From Deroplatys truncata (lineage: Eukaryota > Arthropoda > Insecta > Mantodea > Mantidae): a stretch of DNA of 64,000 nucleotides. Positions 35,221 through 46,738 of this stretch are shown here, piece after piece (positions within the stretch are counted from its first letter, which is position 1; each line of letters starts with the position of its first letter). The notes below the pieces were generated by a model. That model was given only the letters and a program-made list of their open reading frames with translations, did no database searches and was not told where the DNA came from. The position numbers and the translations under genes are program-made. The stretch covers positions 77,243,833-77,307,832 of the forward strand of contig CM060987.1 in assembly GCA_030765065.1 (NCBI GenBank), read 5' to 3'.

Positions 35221-36114
35221 TCCTGATGTGTTACACTCACATGACTTTCTCTACTCTTGTACAAACTATTTTTATAAACGTCTACGTCATGTTAATCGAC
35301 ATTAACATTAGCAGACTCTATCTTATTGCTAATTTTCTTGTAAATGTAAGGTAATATATATTTACAAGGGCAATATAGAAATACAGTAGCCTTTAAGCAC
35401 ATACATATCTCTTAATAGCTGCTTGCTATGTGCAGCACCATTCTCTTTGCCACAGATTAATACTCGTTGCATATCCAAGACAAAAAATGAATAACGAATT
35501 CCTATTTGAGAAAATAAGTCTTGAAAAATTTAAGGGAATAATAAGCAATATCTCGAAAATGGTTCACTCAACAAAAAAAATGTATATGAGATAAATTGTG
35601 TATATTAACGCTATCTACACTTTTTGTGTAGCATAATTTTGTCTATCGCTTATGGTTTACCAGTTATGCAAAAGTCGTTCACAATGAATACTTTTGGAGA
35701 CATTCCCAGAAAATTCAAGATATAGATTTTATTTGTCATGAAAATATCTTAAACATATGATATTTTAATCAAACTCGTTAGAGCCATTTTGGAGAAAATT
35801 GAAATTTTCGAAAAATGTTCCATGTAAAGGGTAATCTGGGGTGGGGGGATTTTCTTGAAAACCTTCGTGTCACATCTCTGGAAGATACTGAACCTAAATA
35901 CCAAGTTTGGTGTTTATCCGACAGTTCGTTTCTGAGTTTTGCTGTTCACCGACGCACACACAGACACATACACATACACACACGGACATGTTTGCAAAAA
36001 TGCTTTTTTTGGATTCAGGGGGTATCAAAACATGTATTTCCGGTGAAATCGCAGTATCCAATTTTTGGGTGGAATACAATACTTCCCCTACTTACTATAC
36101 GTAGTAGAGAAAGA
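35221..36114 (+). repeat. family A repeat, complete copy after the tandem units (894 bp)
   Basis: It starts TCCTGATGTGTTACAC and runs through all family blocks, with a small internal (about 40-base) duplication near 35340-35370 and an AC-rich tract at 35953-35985. It ends with the hairpin TACTATACGTAGTA and GAGAAAG at 36097-36114. A 105-codon frame over the 3' part recurs in other copies but follows the repeat and has no known motif. Confidence 0.9.
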
Positions 36115-36120
36115 CGTAAT

Positions 36121-36744
36121 AAACATTTTTGAAAACATGTCTGTGTGTATGTCTTGTGTGTCTGTGTATGTGTCTGTTTGTCTGTTAACCACATAACTCA
36201 AAAACTAAAAGTCGGATAAACACCAAACTTGGTATTTAGGTTCAATATGTTCCAGGAATGCAACATGAAAGCTTTCAAAAAAATTCCCCAACCACAAACC
36301 ACCCCTTACATGGAACATATCTCGAAATTTTTTATTTTCTCAAAAGCGGCTATAACAATTTTGATTAAAGCATCATATGTTTAAGACATTTTTATGGCAA
36401 ATAAAATGTATATACTGAATTTTCTGGAGATGTCCTCAAAAGACCTCTTCATTGTGAACGACTTTTGCATAACTGGTAAATCGCAAGAGAAAGAAAGAAT
36501 TTACTACATAAAATGTACATCTCGTTAAAACACCCAATATATGCCATAAACATTTTTTGTAGTGAACCATTTTCGAGATATTACTTGTTATTTCTTTGAA
36601 GTTTCCAATATTTACACTTTTTCTCAGCTGAGAATTCGTTGTTCTTCTTTATGTTGTTGACATGCAAAGAGAATTACGTTTTACACATAGCGACCAGTTC
36701 TAAAAATATTTGACTATCGCTTAAGGCCTACTATGTTCCCCTTG
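36121..36744 (-). repeat. family A repeat, minus copy, both ends truncated
   Basis: It is read from the 3' side (near AAACATTTTTGAAAACATG and a GTGTGT tract) back to about base 150 of the family, where it meets a plus-strand copy head to head at 36744-36749. Confidence 0.88.
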
Positions 36745-36748
36745 TTTT

Positions 36749-37480
36749 GCAAGGGCAATATAGAAATACAGTAGCCTATAAGCATAGACAAATCTCTTAA
36801 TAGCTGGTTGCTAGGTGCAGCACCATTCTCTTTGCCACAGATTAATACTCTTTGCATATCTAGGACAAAAAAATGAATAACGAATTCCCATTTGAGAAAA
36901 AGTATAAGTATTGGAAAATTTAAGGGAATAACGAGCAATATGTCGAAAATGGTTCACTGAACAACAAAAAATGTATATGAGATAAATTGTGTATATTAAC
37001 GCGATTCACACTTTTTGTTTAGTAAAATTTTGTCTATCTCTTATGGTTTACCAGTTATGCAAAAGTCGTTCACAATGAAGAATGCTTTTGGAGACATTCC
37101 CAGAAAATTCGAGATATAAATTCGTTTGCCATAAGAAACTTATGGTATTTTAATCAAAATCGTTAGAGCCATTTTTGAGAAAATTAAAACTTTCGAAAAA
37201 TGTTCCATGTAAAGGGTATTCTGGGGTGGGGGGATTTTATTGAAAACTTTCATGTCGCATCTCTGGAAGATTCTAAACCTAAATACCAAGTTTGGTGTTT
37301 GTCCGAGTGTTCGTTTCTGAGTTATGCTGTTCACAGACAGACACACACGAACATGTTTCCAAAAATACTTTTTTGGATTCAGGAGACCTCAAAACAATTT
37401 CCGGCGAAATCTCGGTATCGAACTTTTGAGTGGAATGTAATACTTCCCCTACTTACTTTACGTAGTAGAGAAAGTAAAAA
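36749..37480 (+). repeat. family A repeat, plus copy, 5'-truncated
   Basis: From GCAAGGGCAATATAG it runs to the normal 3' end TACGTAGTAGAGAAAGTAAAA at about 37480. With 36121-36744 it forms a long inverted repeat. Its 3' end lies five bases before the ATG of the THAP gene. Confidence 0.88.
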
Positions 37481-37484
37481 TAAA

Positions 37485-39598
37485 ATGCCTCAGTGTTATG
37501 GATATGTCTGTAATGTGAGAAGGAATACACACAAGAGAACTCGTTTTCACACGTTTCCAAACAGAGACAAATCTCTCAAAACATATAAGAGATGGGTAGA
37601 AGTTTGCAAAAGAAAAGACTTTTTGCCTGATCCCTGTGCACGTTTATGTTCCGTCCATTTTAAAGACATGGATTATAAAGAAGCACAGTTAATAAGAAAG
37701 CAAATTATGCGGGATGAAAATTTCAGAGTGCCTTTATTAAAGACTGGAATTATTCCTACCACAAGAAAAAATGAAGCCAATTTCCAAATATCAAGTTTTA
37801 TAAGACAATTGATCCTTCACCGTCTTCATCCAAGAGCATACGTAAAATAACAGAACGATATGAGATTAAAAGCCCTAAAAGTACAGTTTTTGAGCTGTGT
37901 GATAGTGTTACTTACAATAAGATTGACAAAGAAGGCGATGATGATAAAAGTAGTGAAAGAGAATTCAGAATACAGGACAATGAAAAAACCCATTATTTCA
38001 GAAGTACAAATGTGAACTAGATAATGAAATCATAAGGAAATATATATTGTCGGAACCTGAAAATATCAATGAAACAAGCAATGATGAGGAAGATAAGGAT
38101 ACTTTGAATGAAAGTTTCTACAAACCGGATACTTCAGATTCTGATACAAGTGATAACGAGGAGGAAGAAGAATAAGATACTTTCACCATACATGGAAATG
38201 AAGCTACAGCAGAATATTTCATTGTTGCGTGGAATATCTACTTTTATTTTTCAAGGTATGTGTTTTATGTAGACCTGAACTCGAAACAATTTCATATGAC
38301 ATTAAAGGGACACTGCCATATGTTAAAACCGTGTGTTATTGCTGAAATACATTCATTTGGAGCTCACAAAGTTTATCAGGAAATAAATCGGAAGAAAATG
38401 CTTTAATAGTAAGCTCTTTATTATTATCTGGTATATTGTTTTATCAATTTTAAGTCATTCTGCAAATTACTGGATTTGGCAATGTTTTCAAGGCGTACAT
38501 TCAGTAAAACCATTCGAAACATGGCAGTACCAATTGCGAGCGTTTTGAGTTCAAGAAAGAAAAAAAAAACTTGAATTCATTAAAAGGTTGTGATATACCC
38601 ATATCGTTGGCAGGGGAAGGGCAGTGACTCTCCAGGATCTTCAGCCAAATATTTAGTCTGTTCTGTCATGGATTTAAATTCCCGCAAAATAATTGATTTC
38701 AAGCTTTTTTAAAGAGGTATGGTGAAAGGCGATTTGGAAAAGGCTGCTTGTGACAACATAATGACTAAGCTTGCAAATCAGGAAATGTGTAGAGTTGAAG
38801 TTTTTCTCTCCGATAGACACAAAAGTAAGATACTTATCTAATGAAAAAAAATTAACTGTATAAAACAATTACTCAAATCTGATGGTATAGAAAGTCAGTA
38901 AAAACAACTATTTATGGTGGGCGGCGCGAAACTGCAATGATAGCGGTATCATATTAATTGAAAAATTCGTGTAAATTCTTCATCGTATAAAAATGAACAT
39001 AAATGGTTAGAAAAAGGTGAACGGATATCTTGTGAACATGATGAATTGTAGGAAGAAGACCAAAGAAATAAATTATGGACTAATTACGAATCAAACGTCT
39101 CTCATGCTCTGAAGAAAATTACTTTGGATAGCACCTTAAAAGATTTGACTCATATTCGACACTATATACATACTGGCAGTTTAGAAAATTATCACAGTCT
39201 TCGTCTCAGTTATGCTCCGAACAGAATACATTTTTTCACACGATAGTCTTCAACTTAGATCCATGATAAAACGCTAGATCACAATTTCAATGTAAATAAA
39301 AAAGACTGGTGTCAAAATTCAGTACTTCAAAGCATCTGGGTCTTGGATCATGAAAAACAAATATGAGGAATCTAACGGAGGATGGAAACTGCTGATAATG
39401 AGTAAAATAAAAACATCTCTGTACGCACGTTGTGTGGATCCATTATCAGACGCAGCAATTGATCTGTCACTACTGAGGAATATAGCTTCCACGCTACGAC
39501 CTCAATTAGAGTTACTACGATTGAAGCGTTTCTCACGTTTTCAACATAATAAGGTTGGTCACAGACACGTTATACAATTTAAAAAAAATAATAATTGA
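37485..39598 (+). pseudogene. THAP-domain protein of the ISL2EU-associated type, decayed
   Basis: From the ATG at 37485 an intact 121-codon frame encodes a THAP zinc finger: MPQCYGYVC gives the first Cys pair, LCSVHF the Cys-x2-His pair, and FRVPLLKTGIIPT the C-terminal AVPTIF-like motif. Beyond about 37790 the family continues in other frames with stops: an acidic linker (to 38175), IPISLAGEGQ at 38595-38625, LSDRHKSK near 38805, LWWAARNC near 38915, CEHDEL near 39035, and HTGSLENYHSLRLSYAPNR at 39167-39223. These follow the order of a widespread metazoan THAP protein linked to ISL2EU transposons. The tail frame 39350-39598 fits its C-terminus. At least six breaks make it a pseudogene. No terminal repeats of its own were identified. 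Confidence 0.8.
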
Positions 39599-39644
39599 AT
39601 TTAAAACTCTATTTTAATTTGTGTGTTTATTAGTGAAGTTTGAA

Positions 39645-39965
39645 GCCTACATATACTTCACTGGGTTCTGGAAAAGCATTTCTAATCCTAAGCGCTGCAT
39701 ATGATGGTATGACAATTCTTCTAACCACTACACCACGGAGGACGACAGAAGAAGAGGTATGACTTCTTCTATCGGGTGTAAAAATCCTTAGCACGACTTC
39801 CTTCGAAAGCGAAGTATAGCCGCTGGTCCCGTGTCGTAGATTTACGGCACATAAAAGAACCTCAAGTCTGATAAACAGACCTCTGAGAAAAATTTGCAGT
39901 CTTTCATACCCAATATAGAATGGGACACTAAGGACCATAGCAGTTAAACAGCGTCCATAAATATA
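39645..39965 (+). mobile_element. SINE-like repeat, family S3, copy a
   Basis: It shares a core of about 180 bases with 42200-42390 and 55689-55930: AAAATCCTTAGC, GACTTCCTTCG, TAGATTTACG, AACCTCAAG, CAGACCTCTGAG, CCCAATATAGAAT, and an end of AGCGTCCATAAATATA. Just 5' of it, the minus strand of 39660-39740 looks like a decayed tRNA (TGTAGTGGTTAG A box and GGATTAGAAATGC in the B-box place). Whether that tRNA-like piece belongs to S3 is unclear. Confidence 0.65.
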
Positions 39966-42199
39966 TAAAAAGACTCTTCTTTAGTGTCCAATAGCAGTCC
40001 ATGAATTAACCCACGTTGTAAGTTGTTTGTAGCAGGAATATCCCTAGGTCATATTAGTAGGATTATTGGTGGTGATTAATTTATTTTAGCCAAACTTTCT
40101 GTTTTTAATGCTAAGTAGGCCCCACAATATTCTAAAAGTCACCATTTATAACTAATTTGTAAAAATTAGGATGCTTTGAGATACAAAATCACTCTTCACC
40201 AAGTTTGTGTTTCCATAGTCTGAATAACACACACTTTCCTCATCATTATTTGTAGGTGGATGGAACCAGCACGGTTTTCGGGTTCATACTAACTGTCTCG
40301 GAATCGCTGTCAGAATGGTGTACATCTTCAAAATCGCTCTATTTTGGTTCAACTGATAAGGCGGTTACCACCCATTTTCAAAGCAGATCTTTGGACTGGT
40401 TTATCACCTGGTAGGCATTAACTGGATTACGAAAATTGATTGGCTAGCTTTAGCTCTACTCTTTGTTATTCAGAGAAGTTATGAACTTCTAGTGTAATTA
40501 ACACGTAAACTTGTTAGTCATTTAAAACACCTATGCTGCGTACGTCTTGTCTGGGTGCAGTGTGGATCTTATGGCGTAGACGCATTGACGCAAACGTAGA
40601 CATTCACGCATCAATTCAACAACAGGCCGTAACCCGATAACCATTCACCTTGGGATGGTGAAACTGCGTGCGTTGCTATTTATTCCAATTATTGTATTTA
40701 TTCCTATTTATGTATAGAAGGGACATCTTGCACAAAAAAGGAATTTCCTTTCCGATTGAGAAATTCTACTCTGTGCATTCTAATAGTACTATAGATTTCA
40801 AATCTTTAATTTACCTACGCGAACTCATGCATAGATACAACAGAGAAAACACATTTATACGCTCCTGCCTGCGTTGGCCACGGGGACGATCATATTAGTC
40901 GACCTACATGGCTATATTTCAAAGAGGGCTAATACTTATTCACTGAAATCGTAGAGAGATATAGATTATCATAATAACACTATAAAATTAGATGTCACAT
41001 CAGTAAGTCCTAGACAGTAACAGCTTAATAAACACAAATATGCCTCCATGCGTATCTGAGCTACAGGTCAATCATATTCGCCTGGAGCAATCTGGTAAAC
41101 TTTTCACCTCGTAACCTAGTGCACTTCACTCCGAAAATATTCGAGGAGTTACAAACTAATAAAATTGTAGAGTTTTTAAACAGCTTGATCTCAAAACGAG
41201 CAAATCTTTCAGAGATTTTTCTATTACAAAGTTTTGAAAGGACAGTCTTCATGATCATTTTACTGGCTGGAGCAGCCCACATGAGAGATATTGACTCTGG
41301 AGAAACGATTAAACAATATTTTCTGCTAAAAATAAGCCAGACATCACAGCCAAAGGAATACACAGATTTCCTATCACAAAGAAACGTTTTGTATTCTTTT
41401 GCTTTTCTCGGCTCTTGGCGGTTAACTTGAAGTGCATTAAATATACCATCAGGGTCATAAACTTCAACATTTGCACAGTCATTTACTAAAACCAGTTATA
41501 GAGACTGAAATTCATCAACCGTGAGAGCTATAATGTGTTTAAAGCGCTACAACACGCCTTCGGGTCTTTGGGAACTAGAATTTATGGCGTGATTTCAAAT
41601 ATTTTGTGTAATATCATGTCATTTTGACGTTGGTGCCCTTTCTCCGTCATTAACCAGTTTCATGGGCGGAGCGCGCCATCCATCACCGTTATATCGTCGC
41701 TGGAGCATTGTACCTCTCCTATAAGCCTTTCACAACCAAAGCTTTTTGATCATATCATTTAGTGTCACTTTCACTCAATAGACCAGGACGTGATGGAAGG
41801 GGACGATTGATGAATTTCGGTACAGGAATTGTGACGGTATTATGTTTAGCTATGGAGAAAGAAGAAAGTACACACGGAAGTAAACTACGTGTCGGAGCGC
41901 GTAGTAATTTGGAGTCACACTTCAAGGAAATACTGACGATGTGTACAAGTACTTTTGCCTTAAAAGTTCGAAATTCTTAGCTTTCGTCGTTCAAGAACAT
42001 GTGGTTCAGGATGACGGCGCTATAGATAGTATTCCATGTTCAGCCATCATCACCGAATGGTGTCTCGGCGTAAACAAAACCAAAGGTCGACTTATCAATT
42101 TCTATGCCTGGTTCGAAAGATAAACTGTTGCGTTGAGGTGGTGTCTGATGTTGATGCTTCAAGCGCAGTGGTAATTTAGACGTGTAAATTAAATTAAAT
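39966..42199. other. unassigned stretch
   Basis: No repeat family recognised. The best open region is 41067-41430, listed separately. Frames at 40668-40898 and 41762-42123 have no known motif. Confidence 0.4.
41067..41430 (+). CDS. open frame of unknown function, possible exon
   Basis: A frame of about 120 codons runs from an AG (TGAGCTACAG, a possible splice acceptor) at 41066 to a stop at 41430. The composition is protein-like, with charged and helical stretches such as FEELQTNKIVEFLNSLISK and AHMRDIDSGETIKQY. I recognise no family. A minus-strand frame (41363-41061) is also open across the same bases, so either or neither could be coding. It lies in one of the few stretches free of recognised repeats, so it is among the better places to look for a host exon. 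Confidence 0.22.
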
Positions 42200-42390
42200 A
42201 GAGTTTTATTTATGGACGCTTTTAACTGTTGTGGTCCTTAGCGTCCCATTTTATATTGGGGTGAAAGACCGATCATTTTGCTCAGAGGCCTCTTTATAAG
42301 GCTTGAGGTTCTTTTACGTGGCGTAAATCTACGACACCACCGAGGACTACTTAGAAGTGTGGGTTTCGGAGACGAGTGCATTATGAAAGA
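42200..42390 (-). mobile_element. SINE-like repeat, family S3, copy b
   Basis: The minus-strand match to the S3 core starts with the end signature (ATTTATGGACGCT as read here) and runs through GTCCTTAGCGTCCCA, CTCAGAGGCCTC and GTAAATCTACGAC. Confidence 0.75.
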
Positions 42391-42444
42391 ATAACACTTA
42401 GGATTCATTTAATAAAAATGTAGAATAAATCATGGACTGCCTCT

Positions 42445-42625
42445 GTATTAAACTGGTCGCCTTTCTGGTTTTTCAACCCAGAGGTCCCGGGTTCGATTCC
42501 CGGATGGTTGGTAAAAATTGTCTTTAATTAGAATCATTTCGGCAGAGTCTGGAAGTATAAATGTGGGAATTAATGTGAGTGTGTTTCCTAATGTAACTCA
42601 GTAAAAACCAACAGTTAGAAAATCT
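42445..42625 (+). mobile_element. tRNA-derived SINE-like element, family S6
   Basis: AACCCAGAGGTCCCGGGTTC with GATTCCCGG forms a good T-arm and B box. Upstream TCTGG...CCCAGA could be an anticodon stem, but the D-arm is poor. The downstream part (GGGAATTAATGTGAGTGTG) recalls a SINE tail with GTGTG, weakly similar to 62030-62175. It is not a functional tRNA gene. Confidence 0.5.
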
Positions 42626-43979
42626 ACAGTCTACAATTTAGATGTTTCTAAAAATCAAACCTAGTTCAAAGGGGGTTATACAAATGAAACAAAAAAGTAA
42701 GTGAATCATGAATCTACTTTCTTTAATAATTTTTGTAGAATAAGCTGACTTCTACAATATGCGTGTTCCACAAACGTGTGACGGTTTAGCAATCTCAACC
42801 AATCAGGCGAAAATGTATTAAATATGTAATATTGTAAAACGCAACCTTTTTAACATTAACAAAGGTTCACTTCTAAAATATGTAAATAGAGTAAATATGC
42901 ATTGGAATTTTATTTAGGACATAAAACTTAATATCTTTAATGTGTATAAGACGTTCAAATTATGTATCCATTAAATAGTAAGCAATGTTGTTTAAGGGAA
43001 CTGTTTCGGAAACTGTGATTTCCATAACGGAAACTAAATCATGCATTATCATTGACAGAATATGGTATTATTTTATGCAAAAGTATACATTTCCATGGTA
43101 ATTAAGGGACATCATTAATTTCAAATTATTCTATTCTTGCCCAGAACTTCATCCAGGCATGCAGAAAATATTCAATTTATCCACAAACAAAGGAGAAAGC
43201 GAAAACGTGTTCCTAGTAACTCCGATCCCTGCAGTAGTCGGCGACCTTACGTTTACTTACATCGTCACCTCGATGACAAACTCTGTACAACCTAGCGGCG
43301 ACAACAGAAGGATTGCCATTCTCTCTCAACCCTAAGTGTAGCTCTACACTAACCCTTACTATTTTGTTTTCATGCAAGCTTTTTGTGTGGTGTTGTACTT
43401 CTACGTGTTGTTAGAATACGCACGTGTTTCGAATTGCTAAGTTAATGTTTACATTACGTTCGCCAAGCAGACGCGGCTTTCAAAGCATGCTGACGACCCA
43501 CCCGTTGTCCGTGGAATAGTGGTACTGCAATTACAGCAAACCAGTGAGCATGATTCTTGGAGAGATGAAAGAGTAATTCGGAATTGTGGTAATTCATCAA
43601 GGATAGTCTGAACTTACAAGATTGGTTCCTATTGGTTGTATAGGTTCCTAACTTATTTTGACGTGGTCTATTACAGTCTGGCCTTAGAAAGATTTATCTT
43701 ATTCTTGTATATGAATGGCGCTTAGAGGTTACTGTTTGTTTACCCACGGTAATTTCGTTCCTGTTTTTTAAGAACAGGCAGCAAACAACTATCAGAATGC
43801 TTTTTGTTCACTTAATACCGAATTTTTTGGATTTTACAGTGTTCAAGTTCTGAAGGTAAAGTGCAATTCAACAATAAAAATAAAATTACACTTTGTCTCA
43901 AAAACAACACTCTCCATTTGGATAAGTGTTTCATCTTTGAAAATTATTTACTTAAGTAGCTCTACCATAAGTTAAAAAA
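42626..43979. other. unassigned stretch
   Basis: No gene or known repeat. The 43200-43560 part is less AT-rich but has no motif. Confidence 0.4.
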
Positions 43980-44971
43980 TCTGATGTGTTATACTCACGT
44001 GACTTTTCTACTCTTGTACAAACTATTTTCACATACCTTATTCCCCATCTACTTCATGTTAATGGATATGAAAATTTGTAGATCGTTTTTTTATTTCCAT
44101 TTATACCCCGCCTTTAACTACATTGGCCGTCTCTTTGGAACTCATTGCCTATTGGCAACGGTGTATTCGCTTGTCGTTAGGTTTCTTGAACTTGGGGTTT
44201 TAATCATTAGATCAAACAATCAAACTCTGGGGAGGATAGGGAATAATCTGGGCTAGAGAAAAACTCCCAACCCGCATACCGGGAATCGAACCCGGGACCT
44301 CGCGCACAGGAGGCAGATGCTCTACCGACTGAGCTACGGGTCCAGCCTCTAATTCTCTTCTAGGCTCAAGGAGAAGATGATAGGCTTTAAATGATAGTCA
44401 GATATTTTAAGAGCTGTTTGCTAAGGAGCAATCCCATTCTGTTTGCAAGTCCAGGAGGGGAGAGAAGAGGGATTGGGAAAAAAGGAATATCTCGGAAGGA
44501 CAAAAAAATGTATGTGACATAAATTGTGTGGTTAAACAAGATCTACATTTTTGTATAGTAACATTTAATCTATCTCTTACGATTTACCAGTTATGCAAAA
44601 TTAATTCAGAATGAAGACGACTTTTGGGGACACTCCCAGAAAATTCAAGATATACAATTCATTCTCCATAAAAGTATCTTAAACATATGATATTTTAATC
44701 AAAATCGTTAGTCATTGAGAAAATCGAAATTTTCGAAAAATGTTCTGTATAAAGGGAAAGATACTGAACCTAAATACTTTTCGTTCTTGAGTTATTCTGT
44801 TCACAGACACACACCCACACAGACACACACACACGGACCGTTTTCTAAAAATGCTATTTTTTTCATTCAGGGCGCCTCAAAACATGTATTTCCGGTGAAA
44901 TCTCGGTATCGAATTTTTGGGTGGAATGCAATACTTCCCCTACTTACTATACGTAGTAGAGAAAGCAAAAA
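43980..44971 (+). repeat. family A repeat, complete, split by a SINE
   Basis: It starts TCTGATGTGTTATACTCACG after AAAAAA and ends TACGTAGTAGAGAAAGC with five A. The family reads continuously across the S4 SINE at 44085-44343: GTTAATGGATATGAAAATTTG before it and TCTAATTCTCTTCTAGG after it. The central part has small deletions. Confidence 0.9.
44085..44343 (-). mobile_element. tRNA-derived SINE, family S4
   Basis: On the minus strand it begins GGACCCGTAGCTCAGTCGG, then a tRNA-like middle and GGTCCCGGGTTCGATTCCCG (B box). A tail of about 190 bases follows, ending in an AATGGAAATAAAAAAACG run. The head looks like a tRNA, but its acceptor strands do not pair after the T-arm and the anticodon stem is poor (CCT would be the anticodon), so I call a SINE. 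It interrupts family A copy 43980-44971. Confidence 0.75.
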
Positions 44972-45654
44972 CTGACAAGGCGTACATGACTATCCCAAAT
45001 TCACAGGATATTGTTCTTTCTCGGCGTATAGTTAGATAGGAGAGCCTTTTTATATTTTCCTTCCTTCTTCCATGAGTTTCACGTGCACCCTACACCAAGA
45101 AGGCAGGCCAGGAAGTGAGTTTTGGTTGTTAGAATCCAATGCTACTATTAGCAAGTGATATAGATTTTCACAGCAAATATTCTTTACTCTTTAACGTTCT
45201 AACATTTATGTACGCAGCTTGGAAAACAGAGATTTAAGAAATTCCTGCTTTCTGTCAGCACTTTCATTATTTTACCTTGTGGCTTTATGAGAATTATGGG
45301 GACAGGCAAAATCACCCAACAATTGCGAATATACCTGCGCTTCTAATCTTCCGGTAATCTACCTCCAATTTTGCATGTATTCCTTAAGGATTATGCATAT
45401 TATCAGGATTAAGCAAAATTACTTCTATAGACATAAGGTCATAGTGAAGAAAATTTATATATATATATATATATATATATATGAGGGAAATTTTTTTCGC
45501 GGCTATAAACAGGTAGTCTGAATGTTTCAGAGTAAGCTTCATTATTACTGCATACATAAAGTGAGTAGATGAAGTACCTATTGTATTCCATGTTGATATT
45601 ATATATCAAAATTTCACGAAAATGTTTGAGGTCCAATTGTCTCAAAATAAAGTT
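44972..45654. other. unassigned stretch with (AT)n
   Basis: Holds a 28-base (AT)n tract at 45455-45482. Nothing else recognised. Confidence 0.5.
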
Positions 45655-45950
45655 TTACATTCTCTACTATGTATTTACAGTAAATAGAGGAAGTATTGTA
45701 TTCCACCCAAAAATTCTATGTCGAGATTTCACTGAAAATATAGGGTTTTCTCATACGTTCGTTCGCTATCCGTTACGTTTGAATCACTAAGAACGCCTGG
45801 GAACACACCTCACCCGCAGTATAGCTACGACAGTGTAGTTGCCGAACTTTCCGTTTACAAACTTTAAACACAAGGTAGTTCAAAACAAAGTAAATAACTA
45901 CGGCAGCTATGCTTTGTAAACAAACTATTTATTTTCTGCAGTATACACCA

Positions 45951-46304
45951 TTATTGTCGACGATATATTGCCAAATTTCTGGCTACAGTAACACGAGCTA
46001 TATTGAGCTCCAATGCCAACACCCGAGTTGTAATTCGTGGATTGTTGACTATCGTTTCATGAATTCTTTCCACGTCCGTAACCATTGGCAGTCCAGACTG
46101 AGGTTTGTCTTTTAGGGAGAAATTCCCAGCTCGAAATCGACTAAACCACTTTTGACATGCTCGCTTCCTTACTGCATCTTCCCCGTAGACAGCACAAATT
46201 TTCTGCTGGCATTGTGAGACGGTTTTACCCTTACGATAGTAAAACAGCATAAGATGTCGGAAATGTTCCTTTTTGCTTTCCATAGTTTGTAAATACGAGT
46301 TCAC
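45951..46304 (-). pseudogene. mariner transposase, N-terminal DNA-binding region only
   Basis: An open frame of 117 codons (or 110 from the inner Met, MESKKEHFRHLM) shows FYYRKGKTVSQCQQKICAVY and KWFSRFRAGNFSLKDKPQSG, the first DNA-binding motif and the conserved linker-like block of mariner transposases. It continues to ITTRVLALELNIARVTVARN, the second helix-turn-helix, and then a stop. The whole catalytic domain is deleted. What remains could still bind mariner ends if made. Confidence 0.85.
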
Positions 46305-46367
46305 GCTTTTCTATCAGCGTCAGTCACAAATACACACTGACATATCCAACAGCGAGTCTGGAGGTTG

Positions 46368-46738
46368 GGCGGCGCCGTGGCCGAGTAGTTAGACCGCTCG
46401 TCTCCCACCGAGGCGGCCCGGGTTCAATCCCAGGGACCCACATGTGGGATTTGTGGTGGACAAAGCGGCGTTTAGGCGGGTTTTCTCCGGGTTCTCCGGT
46501 TTCCACCAACTGCTCCATCATCACCTTTCCGTTCATCCATTTCATCATCATTTCGTTTCATCTACTTCCTTCCTCCCTCCCATACCGGGCACTGGGCTGA
46601 TCACCCATCCTGGATATTCTGTCTGATCCATGAGTGTCTGCTCCTCGACGGGCCTCTGACCCCAAGCTCCCGCCTGTAAGTCCTGGGGGGGGGGGGTGTA
46701 AGTCCTACATAAGAGGTGGTTAACCAGATAAAGAAGAA
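46368..46738 (+). mobile_element. tRNA-derived SINE, family S1, complete copy in mariner M4
   Basis: It has a perfect 14-bp target duplication, GAGTCTGGAGGTTG, at 46354-46367 and 46739-46752. Head and body match the copy at 142-518 with a 20-odd-base deletion near 46500 and a 13-base G run at 46684-46696. It ends in AAGAAGAA. Because the duplication lies within mariner M4, this SINE is younger than the mariner. Confidence 0.93.

Noticed and set aside
35815-36132. Recurrent open frame of about 100 codons in family A (also at 53155 and 44715)
   Set aside because: It recurs because the repeat recurs. It includes the microsatellite, shifts between copies and has no protein motif.
37200-37484. 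N-terminal extension of the THAP frame
   Set aside because: These 95 codons are the family A repeat read through in frame; similar frames occur at 35815 and 53155 without THAP. The THAP protein starts at 37485.
44277-44343. Apparent tRNA gene on the minus strand
   Set aside because: The D-arm and T-arm look right, but the acceptor strands do not pair, the anticodon stem is weak, and the sequence continues into a SINE tail that interrupts a repeat.
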